Shown one piece after another: positions 34,364 to 43,318 of a stretch of 64,000 nt of DNA. A model generated the notes under the pieces. It ran no database searches and was not told where the DNA came from. It saw only the letters and a program-made list of their open reading frames with translations. This DNA comes from Thermoplasmata archaeon (GTDB lineage Archaea > Thermoplasmatota > Thermoplasmata > Thermoplasmatales > Thermoplasmataceae), in NCBI GenBank assembly GCA_015520045.1, contig WAQW01000003.1:1-64000 (forward strand), in the 5' to 3' direction. The position numbers and the translations under genes were made by a program. Every line of letters starts with the position of its first letter. The first letter of the stretch is position 1.

Positions 34364-35695
34364 ATGAAAAGATTCGGAATAGCAGGAATACCTTTAACGA
34401 GTAAAGGAAGAACCCTACTTGATTCAATTGCTGATGTTCATTTTTTAGGTCTCACCTCCCTTGAGGTTCAACTCCTCAGGGTAAACGTAGAGCAGGTTCC
34501 CTCTATGGAACACAGTGGAATGTTTCCCAGGGACGTTGAAGATTCCATTGTTGTAAACGTATTGCGCCCCGATGAAAACGGCAATTATGTGTCCATAGGA
34601 ACCGATAGCATTATTGAAGAGGAGGATATTGTAGAGAAGCTCTTCTGGAATATGGCAAGAAATTACGACGAGATCCTCGATGCTGGGGAACTCTCCAGAG
34701 AGCTCGATGTGGAGCTCTCGCTTCACGCACCATACTATATGGACCTACTTGGTGATGATGATATTTCCACCCGTTCTTACGAACATCTGAAATGGTCAAT
34801 GGTTATTGCCAAGGGTATGGGTGCGAAGCGCATCATCACACATACTGGCTTCTATCATAAGGGGAAGAAAGAAAGTCTCAGGAGGGCCAAGGACATATAC
34901 TCCACTCTAGGCAATGAGTTTCCTGTGGAGAAGGGTTTCCCATACATCGGGGTAGAAACATCCGGAAAGAGTGAGATATTTGGTACTGTGGAGGAGCTAA
35001 TCTCCATCGCCAGAAGGGTCAAAGAGGTTGAGCCTATAATGAATCTGCCTCACATTCATTCTCTGTCAAACGGGGGTCTTATAGAACTTAAGAACTTTGA
35101 GGAAATGGTGAATACGTTCAAGAAATTCGCGAAGAATGAGCTCTATGTTGAGTATGCTGGAGTTAGCTATCGCTCTGGCAATGAGGTAAAAATTATGCCC
35201 ATAAAATATGGGGATCTTAAATTTGAAACGTTTTCAGAATTACTCGTTGAAGATGAAGACGATTACAACATCATTTCATTTTCTCCCTTATTGGAACACG
35301 ATGCCCAGTACATGGAGCTTATATTTCTGAGATCACTGTCGAGAAAACTTCAGAGATTGGAAACGTTGAGGAAGAGAGCCAAAAAGGTGGAGACCGTGAC
35401 ACGAGAGTACAACATAAAAAAAGGTCGAAAAGTTGACAATGATACGATAAAAGAAGCATGTAATGATATTTTTGGAAATGCAAAAGTGGCTTCAAGCGGT
35501 CATATAATAAGCAAAACCCCGGGGCTGAACAAAATCGAGGCATTCACCGACGGAAAAAAACTCTACGTAACCACGGAGAGTTCACCCAACCGGTCTGATT
35601 ATGCAAATGCTGTGAAACTCTATAACGAATTCATAGAAAGGATCACCGGGACAACATCGAAAGAAAGAAGAAAGAGACTTCAGAAGAAGAGGTGA
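34364..35695 (+). CDS. endonuclease IV-like TIM-barrel protein with altered metal site and C-terminal extension
   Basis: A 443-residue protein. The first 320 residues follow archaeal endonuclease IV (LSLHAPYYMDL, IITHTGFY, IGVETSGKSEIFG, HIHSLSNGG, SPLLEHDAQYM). H121, H160, E198, H230 and H232 are in place. By alignment from memory, N227 replaces an aspartate, E263 and M278 replace histidines, and F306 replaces the glutamate of the usual ESP motif. The metal centre is therefore probably incomplete. The last 110 residues are a basic extension (KERRKRLQKKR) not found in ordinary Nfo. It may bind abasic DNA without cutting, or act on another substrate. It lies just upstream of the mevalonate-3-kinase gene. 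Confidence 0.75.
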   Translation: MKRFGIAGIPLTSKGRTLLDSIADVHFLGLTSLEVQLLRVNVEQVPSMEHSGMFPRDVEDSIVVNVLRPDENGNYVSIGTDSIIEEEDIVEKLFWNMARNYDEILDAGELSRELDVELSLHAPYYMDLLGDDDISTRSYEHLKWSMVIAKGMGAKRIITHTGFYHKGKKESLRRAKDIYSTLGNEFPVEKGFPYIGVETSGKSEIFGTVEELISIARRVKEVEPIMNLPHIHSLSNGGLIELKNFEEMVNTFKKFAKNELYVEYAGVSYRSGNEVKIMPIKYGDLKFETFSELLVEDEDDYNIISFSPLLEHDAQYMELIFLRSLSRKLQRLETLRKRAKKVETVTREYNIKKGRKVDNDTIKEACNDIFGNAKVASSGHIISKTPGLNKIEAFTDGKKLYVTTESSPNRSDYANAVKLYNEFIERITGTTSKERRKRLQKKR

Positions 35696-35702
35696 CCCAT
35701 TT

Positions 35703-36662
35703 TTGAATGGCATGCTGGCCAGATCAAGGGCGTTTCCGACAATTGGACTTATTCTGCTTGGGGGACTTTCCGATACGAGGAAGAGGTTTCCTCTTCATGC
35801 TTCTGCAGGTATAGCCTATACGAATCTGAAGAGTGAGACCTACAGTGAAACCTCGATATTCACGGGAGACAACCCCATCGGTACGATTGATGGGGTTCCG
35901 GTAAGTGATAACTACCGATCACCTTTTGCTGTAATCAGAAAATACAGAGGCGTTTTAGATCAAGCCGGGTATGATGTTTCAAAGCTTGGCTTTAGATCTG
36001 AAAACAGAGGTATCGTAAGTGGCAGCTCTGATTCTGGTGCAGCGGCTTTTGGGGCTTCTCTAGAGGCCATCTCTAAAACTTCTCTGGATCTGCAAGAACT
36101 TGAAAACGATCTCAGAGTTATCTCAGAGAGCGTTGGAAGAAGCCTCCACGGCGGATTGACTGTCACTGAGGTTGTGAACGGTGTTCCTGTTACAGATCAG
36201 CTTGCCGGACCAGATGCCTTCTCCGGCTACACCATCGTGGCCGGGCGATTTAACCACAAGAGGAAACCTTCAGATGCCATACACACCAACATAGTGAAGA
36301 GCCCTGAGTATGAGAAAAGAATAGAATCAGCTAACAGAAAGGCAAAGTTACTGAGAGAACTCGTGGATGATAGAGACTGGGACGGCGTTTTTGAGCTCGC
36401 AAAAGAAGACACCGATGAGTACCACAGGATCATAGAATCTGTCGGAGTTCGCATAATAGAGGACGACATGCGAAAATTTATCCGCATGCTTAGAGAACTA
36501 TCACGGGAGGTATGGTGCCCATATATTGTAACAGGCGGACCAAATGTTTTTGTCATTACACACCGAGATGATGCAAACTTCATTGCGGAGAAATCGATCG
36601 ACTATGGTGCATCACCCGTTATTCTCAAAGTAACCGGGGGACCCATCACCTTTTCCCCCTGA
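35703..36662 (+). CDS. mevalonate-3-kinase
   Basis: A GHMP-fold enzyme very similar to Thermoplasma acidophilum Ta1305, which phosphorylates mevalonate at the 3-hydroxyl in the modified mevalonate pathway of thermoacidophiles. Shared segments include AFPTIGLILLGG, PLHASAGIAYT, the GSSDSGAAAFGAS loop, SESVGRSLHGGLT and YIVTGGPNVFV. The length of 319 residues fits. A TTG start at 35703 has AGGTGA seven bases upstream; an ATG nine bases further in is the alternative. Related decarboxylases share the fold, but similarity to the 3-kinase is greatest. Its 3' end overlaps the convergent signal peptidase gene by 17 bases. Confidence 0.82.
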   Translation: MNGMLARSRAFPTIGLILLGGLSDTRKRFPLHASAGIAYTNLKSETYSETSIFTGDNPIGTIDGVPVSDNYRSPFAVIRKYRGVLDQAGYDVSKLGFRSENRGIVSGSSDSGAAAFGASLEAISKTSLDLQELENDLRVISESVGRSLHGGLTVTEVVNGVPVTDQLAGPDAFSGYTIVAGRFNHKRKPSDAIHTNIVKSPEYEKRIESANRKAKLLRELVDDRDWDGVFELAKEDTDEYHRIIESVGVRIIEDDMRKFIRMLRELSREVWCPYIVTGGPNVFVITHRDDANFIAEKSIDYGASPVILKVTGGPITFSP

Positions 36663-37440
36663 AATGCATCCACAGCCGTCTGTATGGGAAGAATATAACC
36701 GTTATACCTGCTGATATGGTTGTTATAAGGTACATATACGCTCCATGGGGGACCTGGTTCTCCTGCTTCTGCAGCCCGAGTTTCCACAATATCGTCAGTT
36801 TGATTAACCCGAACCAGGGAATCTCACCTATCACCTTTCCAACAATATTTGAGATTTTAACGGGTGGATCCTGAAAACCGAAGATGCCATCTTGATCTGC
36901 GGCGGCATATGCCTCAACACTCTCATTGTATGAAACGTTGAGGTTGGCCAGATTGTAGTCACCGCATGTTACAAAACCTGATTCATTCCTGTATTGTTCA
37001 ATGTAAACGAGAAGGTTTCTATGTGAATACCCAACGTTCTTTATGATGACATAGCTGTGTGTGACCACCAACCAGGACTGGTTGTCATATCCCAGAACTA
37101 CGGGGTTGCCATCAACCCACTGAAGATAAAACATTGCGCGGTGGATGATCGAAATACCGTCAGGAGCTCTATAAACAATCACATTGCCGTAATCTCCAAA
37201 TGATTGAAAGCCCGACGAACGCCCCAGTACATACGTCTCGATCCCACCTATTCCCGATACCTTCTTAATGATTGCAATATCACCAGTGTTAAGAACCAGT
37301 GGTTTCCAGGAAGCAGAGTGCTGCATACTCTCAGACGTAACGATCGTCACTGGAGGAAAAACACCGGAGTAGACCTGAAAAATCAAGATGGCTGCAACAA
37401 AAATTACAACTGTGACGTTCCGTACACGTTCTTTCTTCAT
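36646..37440 (-). CDS. archaeal type I signal peptidase
   Basis: A membrane serine protease that removes signal peptides from Sec-exported proteins. An N-terminal transmembrane helix (about residues 8-28) is followed by the nucleophile region TSESMQHS with S38. The IIHRAMF box follows with H100, which replaces the bacterial lysine as in Sec11-type enzymes, and a CGDYNLAN box near residue 160 holds the conserved aspartate. A second membrane helix lies near residue 240. Length is 264 residues. It is next to secG, so two Sec-pathway genes are linked. Confidence 0.88.
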   Translation of the reverse strand: MKKERVRNVTVVIFVAAILIFQVYSGVFPPVTIVTSESMQHSASWKPLVLNTGDIAIIKKVSGIGGIETYVLGRSSGFQSFGDYGNVIVYRAPDGISIIHRAMFYLQWVDGNPVVLGYDNQSWLVVTHSYVIIKNVGYSHRNLLVYIEQYRNESGFVTCGDYNLANLNVSYNESVEAYAAADQDGIFGFQDPPVKISNIVGKVIGEIPWFGLIKLTILWKLGLQKQENQVPHGAYMYLITTISAGITVIFFPYRRLWMHFRGKR

Positions 37441-37565
37441 CTCATACTGACAGGTAAAATGAAAATAAATAAATGCAGATCTCTTACCTTATGTTTGTCT
37501 GCATACCTCAAAAGCAAAGAATAGTGGCAAAGGTTAAATCGTACATTTTAATAACAATCCAATAA

Positions 37566-37730
37566 ATGGCGAACAAAAAGGAAGAGGGGCTACAATCTGG
37601 CGCTGGGTTGATAAGATATTTTGAGGAGGAGGAAATAAGAGGTCCAGCTCTTGATCCCAAGTTAATAATATATATCGCAATAGCCCTTGCGGTAATCGTA
37701 GAACTTGTAAAAGTATTCTGGCCCATCTAA
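37566..37730 (+). CDS. secG: preprotein translocase subunit SecG (Sec61-beta)
   Basis: A 54-residue gene missed by the ORF track. The product starts MANKKEEGLQSGAGLIRYF, continues EEEEIRGPALDP and ends in one transmembrane helix (LIIYIAIALAVIVELVKVF). This is the Sec61-beta signature, with the conserved G-L-x-S-x-A-G-L-I-R-Y-F-x-E-E and a P-x-x-D-P before the membrane helix. It is the small tail-anchored subunit of the SecYEG channel. GGTTAAATC near 37532-37540 is a possible box A about 27 bases upstream. Confidence 0.92.
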   Translation: MANKKEEGLQSGAGLIRYFEEEEIRGPALDPKLIIYIAIALAVIVELVKVFWPI

Positions 37731-37968
37731 CAATGCAGATGATTCCATAAGCTTCCCAAACTCTCATAAAGGGTCCACGTTTTTTAAACAGCTGAAAGGT
37801 TTGGATTATCCTCCTGATCACACTAGAAATTGTTCCTTGTTGAATTTTCCATTATTCACGTTGTTTACGACAGGTGGAAACAGAATGGGATTCATCCGCT
37901 TCCGTGGATTCGCCTTCTTCCTATTCTAAGGGAAAGAAATAAATTGTTTATTTTAATGCCCCTGCAAT

Positions 37969-38043
37969 GCTCCGGTGGTGTAGCCCGGCCAAGCATTAGG
38001 GGCTCTCAATCCCTCGACCCGGGTTCAAATCCCGGCCGGAGCA
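37969..38043 (+). tRNA. tRNA-Glu (anticodon CTC)
   Basis: Acceptor GCTCCGG pairs with CCGGAGC plus discriminator A. The anticodon arm AGGGG-CTCTCAA-TCCCT carries CTC, reading GAG. The T arm is CCGGG-TTCAAAT-CCCGG. The D arm is the weak GTGT type typical of archaeal tRNA-Glu. CCA is not encoded and there is no intron. TTTATTTTAA at 37946-37955 is the probable box A. Confidence 0.94.
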
Positions 38044-39017
38044 TTTTAAATTCTGCTATGGATGATCTCCAATTATGTATTTCTCTTCAGAACCATGATC
38101 TCCTTGAATTAACCAGATCCCTTCCTATACCTATAGAGATCAAGCCGCACAATGATGCAAACCATATTATAAATTTCTTCATGCTTCCTTTTGAAACCGT
38201 TGTGCAGCCGCTATTTTGATTGAACAATATTGCATCAAAAATACATCCAAAGATCCCATTCCCTGCCCTTTCTTGCTCTATTTGATGTGATACAGAGACT
38301 TCGATCCGGTAGAATGCTCATTTCCTGCTAATGCTCATACTTCATTATTCTCTTGCATTCTTCCTTTTGGTAGTTAGATTCCTTCAAGTTTCTTAACACG
38401 GGATCGACGGATGACAACTCTTTTTTTAGTCTTTCGGAAATATGGGGCTACCCACCCTACCTGTTTATAGTGACAACAAACATACTCTTATCCACACAGG
38501 CTTAGTTCTTCTTGATGATTCAAATAGGGCCATATTTTACTACGAAGGAAATGGTGTCTTCATTATTTCATAAACATAGAGCAATACTGGCTTTCCAGGC
38601 ATATAAATTTCGCCCAAATAAATGGGGGTTTTATCGTTATAATCAATTGCGCTACAACGGACAAGCAGGTACTCCAAAAGATTGTGCTGTTTTCAACATT
38701 GAAGAATTAGAATAGAAATGCTGCCTCAATGGTGAATAAAAACGACCAGACCAAGATAAAATATGACCTCTGAGGAAATTCTATGGTGAACACAGAATTT
38801 TAAGAGGTCGTTGAGCCCACGATCATACACCTGATCATCACCCGCTCGATGATATACTCAGCAGAATCGCGCAGAATTATTCCTGATCAAGAGGATCCTT
38901 CGGCTAGAAGGCCCGATTGTCTTGTTCTAAACAATCATCAATGAAGAATTGCAAATTCAGTAAAAATGATAAATGAGAGTAAAAACTCTGCTCTCTCACG
39001 CACTACATCCGCTATTA
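38044..39017. other. 970-base gene-poor stretch
   Basis: Two short plus-strand frames (ending at 38219 and at 38715) have poor protein character and no convincing start signals. A few fragments look vaguely coding but contain stops. I see no RNA gene or repeat. It may hold decayed sequence between tRNA-Glu and the TBP gene terminator. Confidence 0.4.
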
Positions 39018-39572
39018 TTAAATGAGGCCTACTTTCTGAAGTTCAGTTTTAACGTGTATTACGGCCTGTTCGATCTCACTCTCTTCCTTTGCTCCAGTGC
39101 AAACCACTTTGCCTGAGCCAAAGAGCAAAAGAACAACCTTCGGTTCTTCGACACGATAGACGAGTCCTGGGAACTGTTCCGGCTCGTATTCAACATTCTC
39201 AAGTCCAAGAGACATTGCTATGTCCGTTAGGTTCAGTTCCTCTCCAAGATCGTAAACTGCAACAATATTCTGCACTATGATGTCAGGTTTATCATAAACC
39301 TCTATACCTGCATCCTTGAGCTTTTTGATTATTATGTCGATAGTCCTCTTCACGTTCTCTAGATTTTTAGCTCCGGTACAGTTGACCTTTCCGCTTCTGA
39401 ATATCAACACAGCAGTTTTTGGTTCCTGGAGACGATATATCAAACCAGGAAACTGTTCCGGCTCGTATTCAGAACCCTCCAAAGCAAGGGCAATTCTGCT
39501 CAGATCAAGATGCTCTGCGAGTGACGTGGACGCCACAATATTCTCAACGGTTATCCTCTCCCTTTCACTCAT
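39018..39572 (-). CDS. tbp: TATA-box-binding protein
   Basis: The general transcription factor that bends box A DNA. The product is 184 residues with two imperfect direct repeats of about 90 residues: the first has YEPEQFPGLIYRLQEPKTAVLIF and VNCTGAKNLE, the second YEPEQFPGLVYRVEEPKVVLLLF and VVCTGAKEES. Length and symmetry are exactly those of archaeal TBP. It appears monocistronic. Confidence 0.97.
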   Translation of the reverse strand: MSERERITVENIVASTSLAEHLDLSRIALALEGSEYEPEQFPGLIYRLQEPKTAVLIFRSGKVNCTGAKNLENVKRTIDIIIKKLKDAGIEVYDKPDIIVQNIVAVYDLGEELNLTDIAMSLGLENVEYEPEQFPGLVYRVEEPKVVLLLFGSGKVVCTGAKEESEIEQAVIHVKTELQKVGLI

Positions 39573-39737
39573 AACAATTCCTCTTCCTTTAAATAGCCAC
39601 TATATATATAAAACATTGCTAGTGGCTTCTTTTTACCCCCGGTTAAGATCATAAAATCGGCGATCAAGAACCTGAGCCCGGAAAAATGGTGTCCACTTCC
39701 AGATCGTAAGATATTATATCTTTTCCCCTTTTCATTT

Positions 39738-40034
39738 TCACATATGAAGGGCATCTCTGGCGTAATCAGACATCATCTCGGGATTCCATGGAGGATCCCA
39801 AACAAGCTCTATGTCAGCGGCTTCCACTCCCGGTATATTTTCAACCACCTTCTGAGCCTCAGCAAGTATCCAGGGCGTCACAGGACACGTTGGAGCGGTC
39901 ATCGTCATTTTTATATAAACTCTATCACCGTTGATCTGCACATCATATACGAGACCCAGGTTCACGACATCCATACCTATCTCGGGATCAGAAACCTGCT
40001 TCAGAGCTTCGAGTATCTCTTCCTTGCTCACCAT
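39738..40034 (-). CDS. MIP18 family (DUF59) metal-sulfur cluster assembly factor
   Basis: A small protein of the PaaD/SufT/MIP18 family implicated in Fe-S cluster delivery. The 98-residue product has the family motifs VSDPEIGMDVVNLGLVYDV and MTMTAPTCPVT, with the conserved cysteine, and ends with ELVWDPPWNPEMMSDYARDALHM. The family match is strong. A TATATAA box at 40057-40063 lies 26 bases before the ATG at 40034, so I prefer this to the track ATG at 40046. It is not linked to the suf cluster but probably works with it. Confidence 0.88.
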   Translation of the reverse strand: MVSKEEILEALKQVSDPEIGMDVVNLGLVYDVQINGDRVYIKMTMTAPTCPVTPWILAEAQKVVENIPGVEAADIELVWDPPWNPEMMSDYARDALHM

Positions 40035-40476
40035 TGATGCTCCCATTTTTGGAAGTTATATAATCATTTTGTAATCTCGAGACAGTCAAATTTTCGTTGA
40101 TCACCTGCGAATCGATAGAATGTTTCAGTGGGCCTCCGTGGATTTTGAACCTCTTTTTGAGTGATTCCAATCAAATGGGAAAGTCATCGTTATAACAACA
40201 CGTCCTATCCAATGATCTGGGGAATCCGTATGAAATTTGATTTATTTGTTATGGCTCTCGTTTTTGCTCAGGATCAGAGAACGGATAATCAGGTGGATAA
40301 TCAGAAATTTCAACCAAGAATTGACAATCTCGTAATCTCAAACACTTATCCCACTGACACACGAAAAAGTGACAAAGAGAATGGAGGAATGAAACGCCAT
40401 ACGGTGATAACACATTTTGAGATTCAGGAGTTAGGATGCCTCCAGATTATCTCAGGTCATCGGGAGCGGATGCAGC
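40035..40476. other. intergenic stretch upstream of the MIP18 gene
   Basis: About 430 bases. The plus-strand frame 40161-40520 has no homology I recognise, reads through many weak residues and overlaps the end of the CoaD fusion gene, so I do not call it. Only the MIP18 box A is clear. Confidence 0.4.
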
Positions 40477-41454
40477 TCAAAATCTCAATCCGTAGAATCC
40501 TGGACTCAGACGCGGTATAAATGCATTTCTCACCGATTCAAAAACAAGGTCTTTCCTTGAAATTCTTTTCCCAGAATAGTAAGAAACAATTCCCTCTCCG
40601 GATCCAATACCTCTAACGTTGTGGACCTTTTCGAAGGCAGCACTAATGTCATTACCTTCTTTCACAGAATCTACGAGATACTGTGGGATGAGGAAACCAC
40701 TACTCGTCCCAACGGTCTCATTTCCATACCTATCAAGAACAACGCATACGTGAAAATCACTGTAGCTTCGGTAATCTCCGAAGGAGAATAGACCAGATTC
40801 TATGCCTATACTGTAATCAACATTATTGCTGTGGCTTCTGGCACGCATCCTAGCCATTTCAAGGGTGTCTTCGGAGAAGGGCTGATCATCCTTGGTAGTG
40901 TAATCTGTGTTCTGAAATATACTGTAGGGTACCCCGAGTTCGATCAGGTACCTCTTAACGCCCTCAACCTTTATGGAGTTCCTCGTCGAGATCGAGAAGG
41001 AAACGGGTTCCTTCCTAAGGCCATTTTCATCGATTTCACCAGACGAGATCCTTCGAGAACTTATTGGAAAAAGATCTTGAGCAAGCTCATAACGAACCAC
41101 ATCTATATGCAGTGGAGTGAGGCTTCTCTTCTCACGTTCTCTGTTAATCTTTAGAGCGGTAACCAGAGTCTCTTCCGAAACAACTATGATATCATATAGG
41201 GGAGAAACTGAGGCATCACCGAAGGGGTTGCTCAGTGGGAGAATTTCAGCACTGCATGCTATCGATCTGAGAAAAAGCTCCAGATTGCGTTTCCTCTCCT
41301 GATAAGGAGGGACACCGTACGATTTCCTCCGTGAGGCGAATTCATCTGTTGAAAGACCTATTACTGTTTTCTCGTACGCGCACGCTCTCTCTATGAGTTT
41401 CTTATGGCCCCTGTGCAGGGACGCAAAGGTTCCTCCCACAACCGCTACATCCAT
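40477..41454 (-). CDS. coaD: fusion of archaeal phosphopantetheine adenylyltransferase and inosine/xanthosine triphosphatase-like (DUF84) domain
   Basis: 325 residues with two domains. Residues 1-150 are the archaeal PPAT (COG1019), which adenylylates 4'-phosphopantetheine in coenzyme A synthesis, with the nucleotidyl-transfer motif GGTFASLHRGH and ISSRRISSGEI at the end. Residues about 155-325 are a YjjX/DUF84 NTPase (FSISTRNSIKVEGVKRYL, SIGIESGLFSFG, IGSGEGIVSYYSGKRISRKD), which hydrolyses non-canonical ITP/XTP. The junction is short, so this is a true fusion. Fusing a CoA enzyme to a house-cleaning NTPase is unusual, though related Thermoplasmatales may share it. Confidence 0.85.
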   Translation of the reverse strand: MDVAVVGGTFASLHRGHKKLIERACAYEKTVIGLSTDEFASRRKSYGVPPYQERKRNLELFLRSIACSAEILPLSNPFGDASVSPLYDIIVVSEETLVTALKINREREKRSLTPLHIDVVRYELAQDLFPISSRRISSGEIDENGLRKEPVSFSISTRNSIKVEGVKRYLIELGVPYSIFQNTDYTTKDDQPFSEDTLEMARMRARSHSNNVDYSIGIESGLFSFGDYRSYSDFHVCVVLDRYGNETVGTSSGFLIPQYLVDSVKEGNDISAAFEKVHNVRGIGSGEGIVSYYSGKRISRKDLVFESVRNAFIPRLSPGFYGLRF

Positions 41455-41489
41455 GATATATCAAGGTCAAATAGATAATAAACGTGCTC

Positions 41490-42695
41490 TCAAAGATGGG
41501 CAGTCTTTTCTCTGATCAGAGAGGCAAGTCTCTTTATCCCTTCCTCAATCTTCTCATCGGTGGGAAATGTGAAGTTCAGCCTCATTTCGTCTCTCCTCTC
41601 CATATGGGGATAAAAGGCCGAACCGCTAACATACATAACACCACGTGAAATAGCTTCCTTGGCCATGAGTGTTGTATCGATCCTGGAATTGACACGTGCC
41701 CAGAGAAACATTCCCCCATCAGGCTTTGTCCACTCTGAATCATCCGGAAAGTGATCAGCCAACGCCCTGAGCATGATATCCCTCTTTCTTCTGTACAGAT
41801 CGATGGACTTTGGAATCTGTTTCTTCATTATTCCCCGTGAGAGATACTCTGCTGCTATGTACGTGGAGAGAGTGTTGGTCGCGAGATCGAGTGCTTGCTT
41901 CAGCAGATTGATGCGATCCACAAATTCCTGCGGACCTGCAATAAACCCAATTCTCAGACCAGGAGTCATGATCTTTGAAAAAGTACCCATGTAGACAACT
42001 GAGTCATTCTTATCGAGGCTTTTAATGGAGGGTATCCTGCTTCCTGAATATCGAAGCTCACCGTATGGATTGTCCTCTATTATGGGAATGTCGTTCTCTT
42101 CGGATATTTCGAGAAGATGTTTTCTTCTTTCAAGGCTCATGGTGCGTCCCGACGGATTCTGGAAAGTAGGTATCACATATATGAATTTAGGAGGCTTTCC
42201 GGAATTCTTCAGCGATCTTATCTCATCCTCAACCTTCTCCGTCATTATGCCATCATCATCCATCTCAACACCATGAATGTCGACCTTGTTTGCATTATAT
42301 GCACTCAGAGCTCCAATATATGTTGGCATTTCAGTGATGACCGGATCAAAGGGATCACAAAGAACCTTGGCGGATGCATACAGTCCCTGCTGAGATCCGG
42401 ATGTCACTATTATGTTGTTCTCAGACACTTTGATTTTCTCAGTTTCCGAAAGCATTTTTGATATCTCTTTCCGCAATGTTACGATTCCGGCGGTGGATCC
42501 GTACTGAAACACATCTTTACCGTGATTTTCGATCAAATAATCTATTATCTCCTTAAGATCGTCAATGGCAAATGCCTGAGGATTCGGCATTCCCCCTCCG
42601 AAAGATATCACATCATCAGAGGAGGCGTACTTCAAAAGCTCCCGAATCTCAGATTGCTTCATTTCCGATAACATATTTGAATATCGATAATCCAT
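41490..42695 (-). CDS. PLP-dependent aminotransferase, class I (LysN/aromatic aminotransferase-like)
   Basis: A fold-type I aminotransferase of the MocR-related archaeal subgroup (alpha-aminoadipate or aromatic amino acid transaminases). Seen are ISFGGGMPNP, the PLP pocket TSGSQQGLYASAKVL, IIEDNPYGELRYSG, the PLP lysine in YMGTFSKIMTPGLRIGF and the arginine near the end (RLNFTFP). ATG 42695 is preferred to the track start because a TTTATATG box lies about 30 bases upstream and the preceding 17 residues look unrelated. The product has 401 residues. The amino donor cannot be assigned. Confidence 0.85.
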   Translation of the reverse strand: MDYRYSNMLSEMKQSEIRELLKYASSDDVISFGGGMPNPQAFAIDDLKEIIDYLIENHGKDVFQYGSTAGIVTLRKEISKMLSETEKIKVSENNIIVTSGSQQGLYASAKVLCDPFDPVITEMPTYIGALSAYNANKVDIHGVEMDDDGIMTEKVEDEIRSLKNSGKPPKFIYVIPTFQNPSGRTMSLERRKHLLEISEENDIPIIEDNPYGELRYSGSRIPSIKSLDKNDSVVYMGTFSKIMTPGLRIGFIAGPQEFVDRINLLKQALDLATNTLSTYIAAEYLSRGIMKKQIPKSIDLYRRKRDIMLRALADHFPDDSEWTKPDGGMFLWARVNSRIDTTLMAKEAISRGVMYVSGSAFYPHMERRDEMRLNFTFPTDEKIEEGIKRLASLIREKTAHL

Positions 42696-42787
42696 AACAA
42701 TCCAGATGATATTGCTAAAAAACATATAAACAGTACCACATCCCACCGGTAAGAAAGTATTTTATAATGTGTAAAATAAAGTGTTGC

Positions 42788-43318
42788 GTGAATCCTACAT
42801 ACGTTGCATGGAAAGTTACGGTCATCGGTGAAAGATCTTCGGGAAAGACCTGCCTTATATCGAAGATCTGCTATGATAGCTTTGACAGTAATGGATGTAA
42901 GAACCCTTTCAGAACTCTGATCAAGAAATCGGTGAAGCTTGACAATGATGGCGTGTCTAGCAAAGCAGATATATTTTTTCATGAGATCAACGAACTGAAT
43001 AAACCCGAAAGATACGTAATCGGTTCAAGCGCCATCATCGTTACCTTGGACGTTACGAACTCAGACGCCTTCAGGAATACAGACTTGTTGTTGAAATACT
43101 TGAAAACGTTCAAGAAGAACAAACTGCAGATTCTCGTGGCCACAAAGATAGATAGAAAATATGAAGCAAAAATCTGGGATGAAGAACTAACGGAGCTCTC
43201 CCAGAAATATGATATCGCATACATCAAGACCAGTTCCAAAACAGGAGAGGGGATTGACGAGCTGTTGCAGGAAATTTCCAGCACTCTAACCAGAAGGATA
43301 ACCTTAAATGAAAGATGA
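42788..43318 (+). CDS. Ras-like small GTPase domain protein lacking a clear G3 motif
   Basis: A P-loop GTPase of Rab/Ras size. From the leaderless GTG 42788 (TTTATAAT box at 42761-42768) the product has 176 residues: G1 VIGERSSGKT, a hydrophobic strand AIIVTLDVTNSDAF, G4 as ATKID in place of NKxD, and G5 ISSKTGEGIDEL-like (KTSSKTGEG). The usual DxxG switch II motif is not visible where it is expected (KADIFFHEINELNKP). It overlaps endA by 11 bases. A regulatory switch role is inferred; GTP hydrolysis may be impaired. Confidence 0.7.
   Translation: MNPTYVAWKVTVIGERSSGKTCLISKICYDSFDSNGCKNPFRTLIKKSVKLDNDGVSSKADIFFHEINELNKPERYVIGSSAIIVTLDVTNSDAFRNTDLLLKYLKTFKKNKLQILVATKIDRKYEAKIWDEELTELSQKYDIAYIKTSSKTGEGIDELLQEISSTLTRRITLNER

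Noticed and set aside
38512-38715. 67-residue ORF with an AYKFRPNKW segment faintly like the start of IS200/IS605 OrfB proteins
   Set aside because: The likeness covers only a few residues, no other transposase motif or element end is present, and the frame lacks a start signal.
40161-40520. 119-residue plus-strand ORF
   Set aside because: Overlaps the 3' end of the CoaD fusion on the other strand, has no recognisable homology and no convincing promoter.
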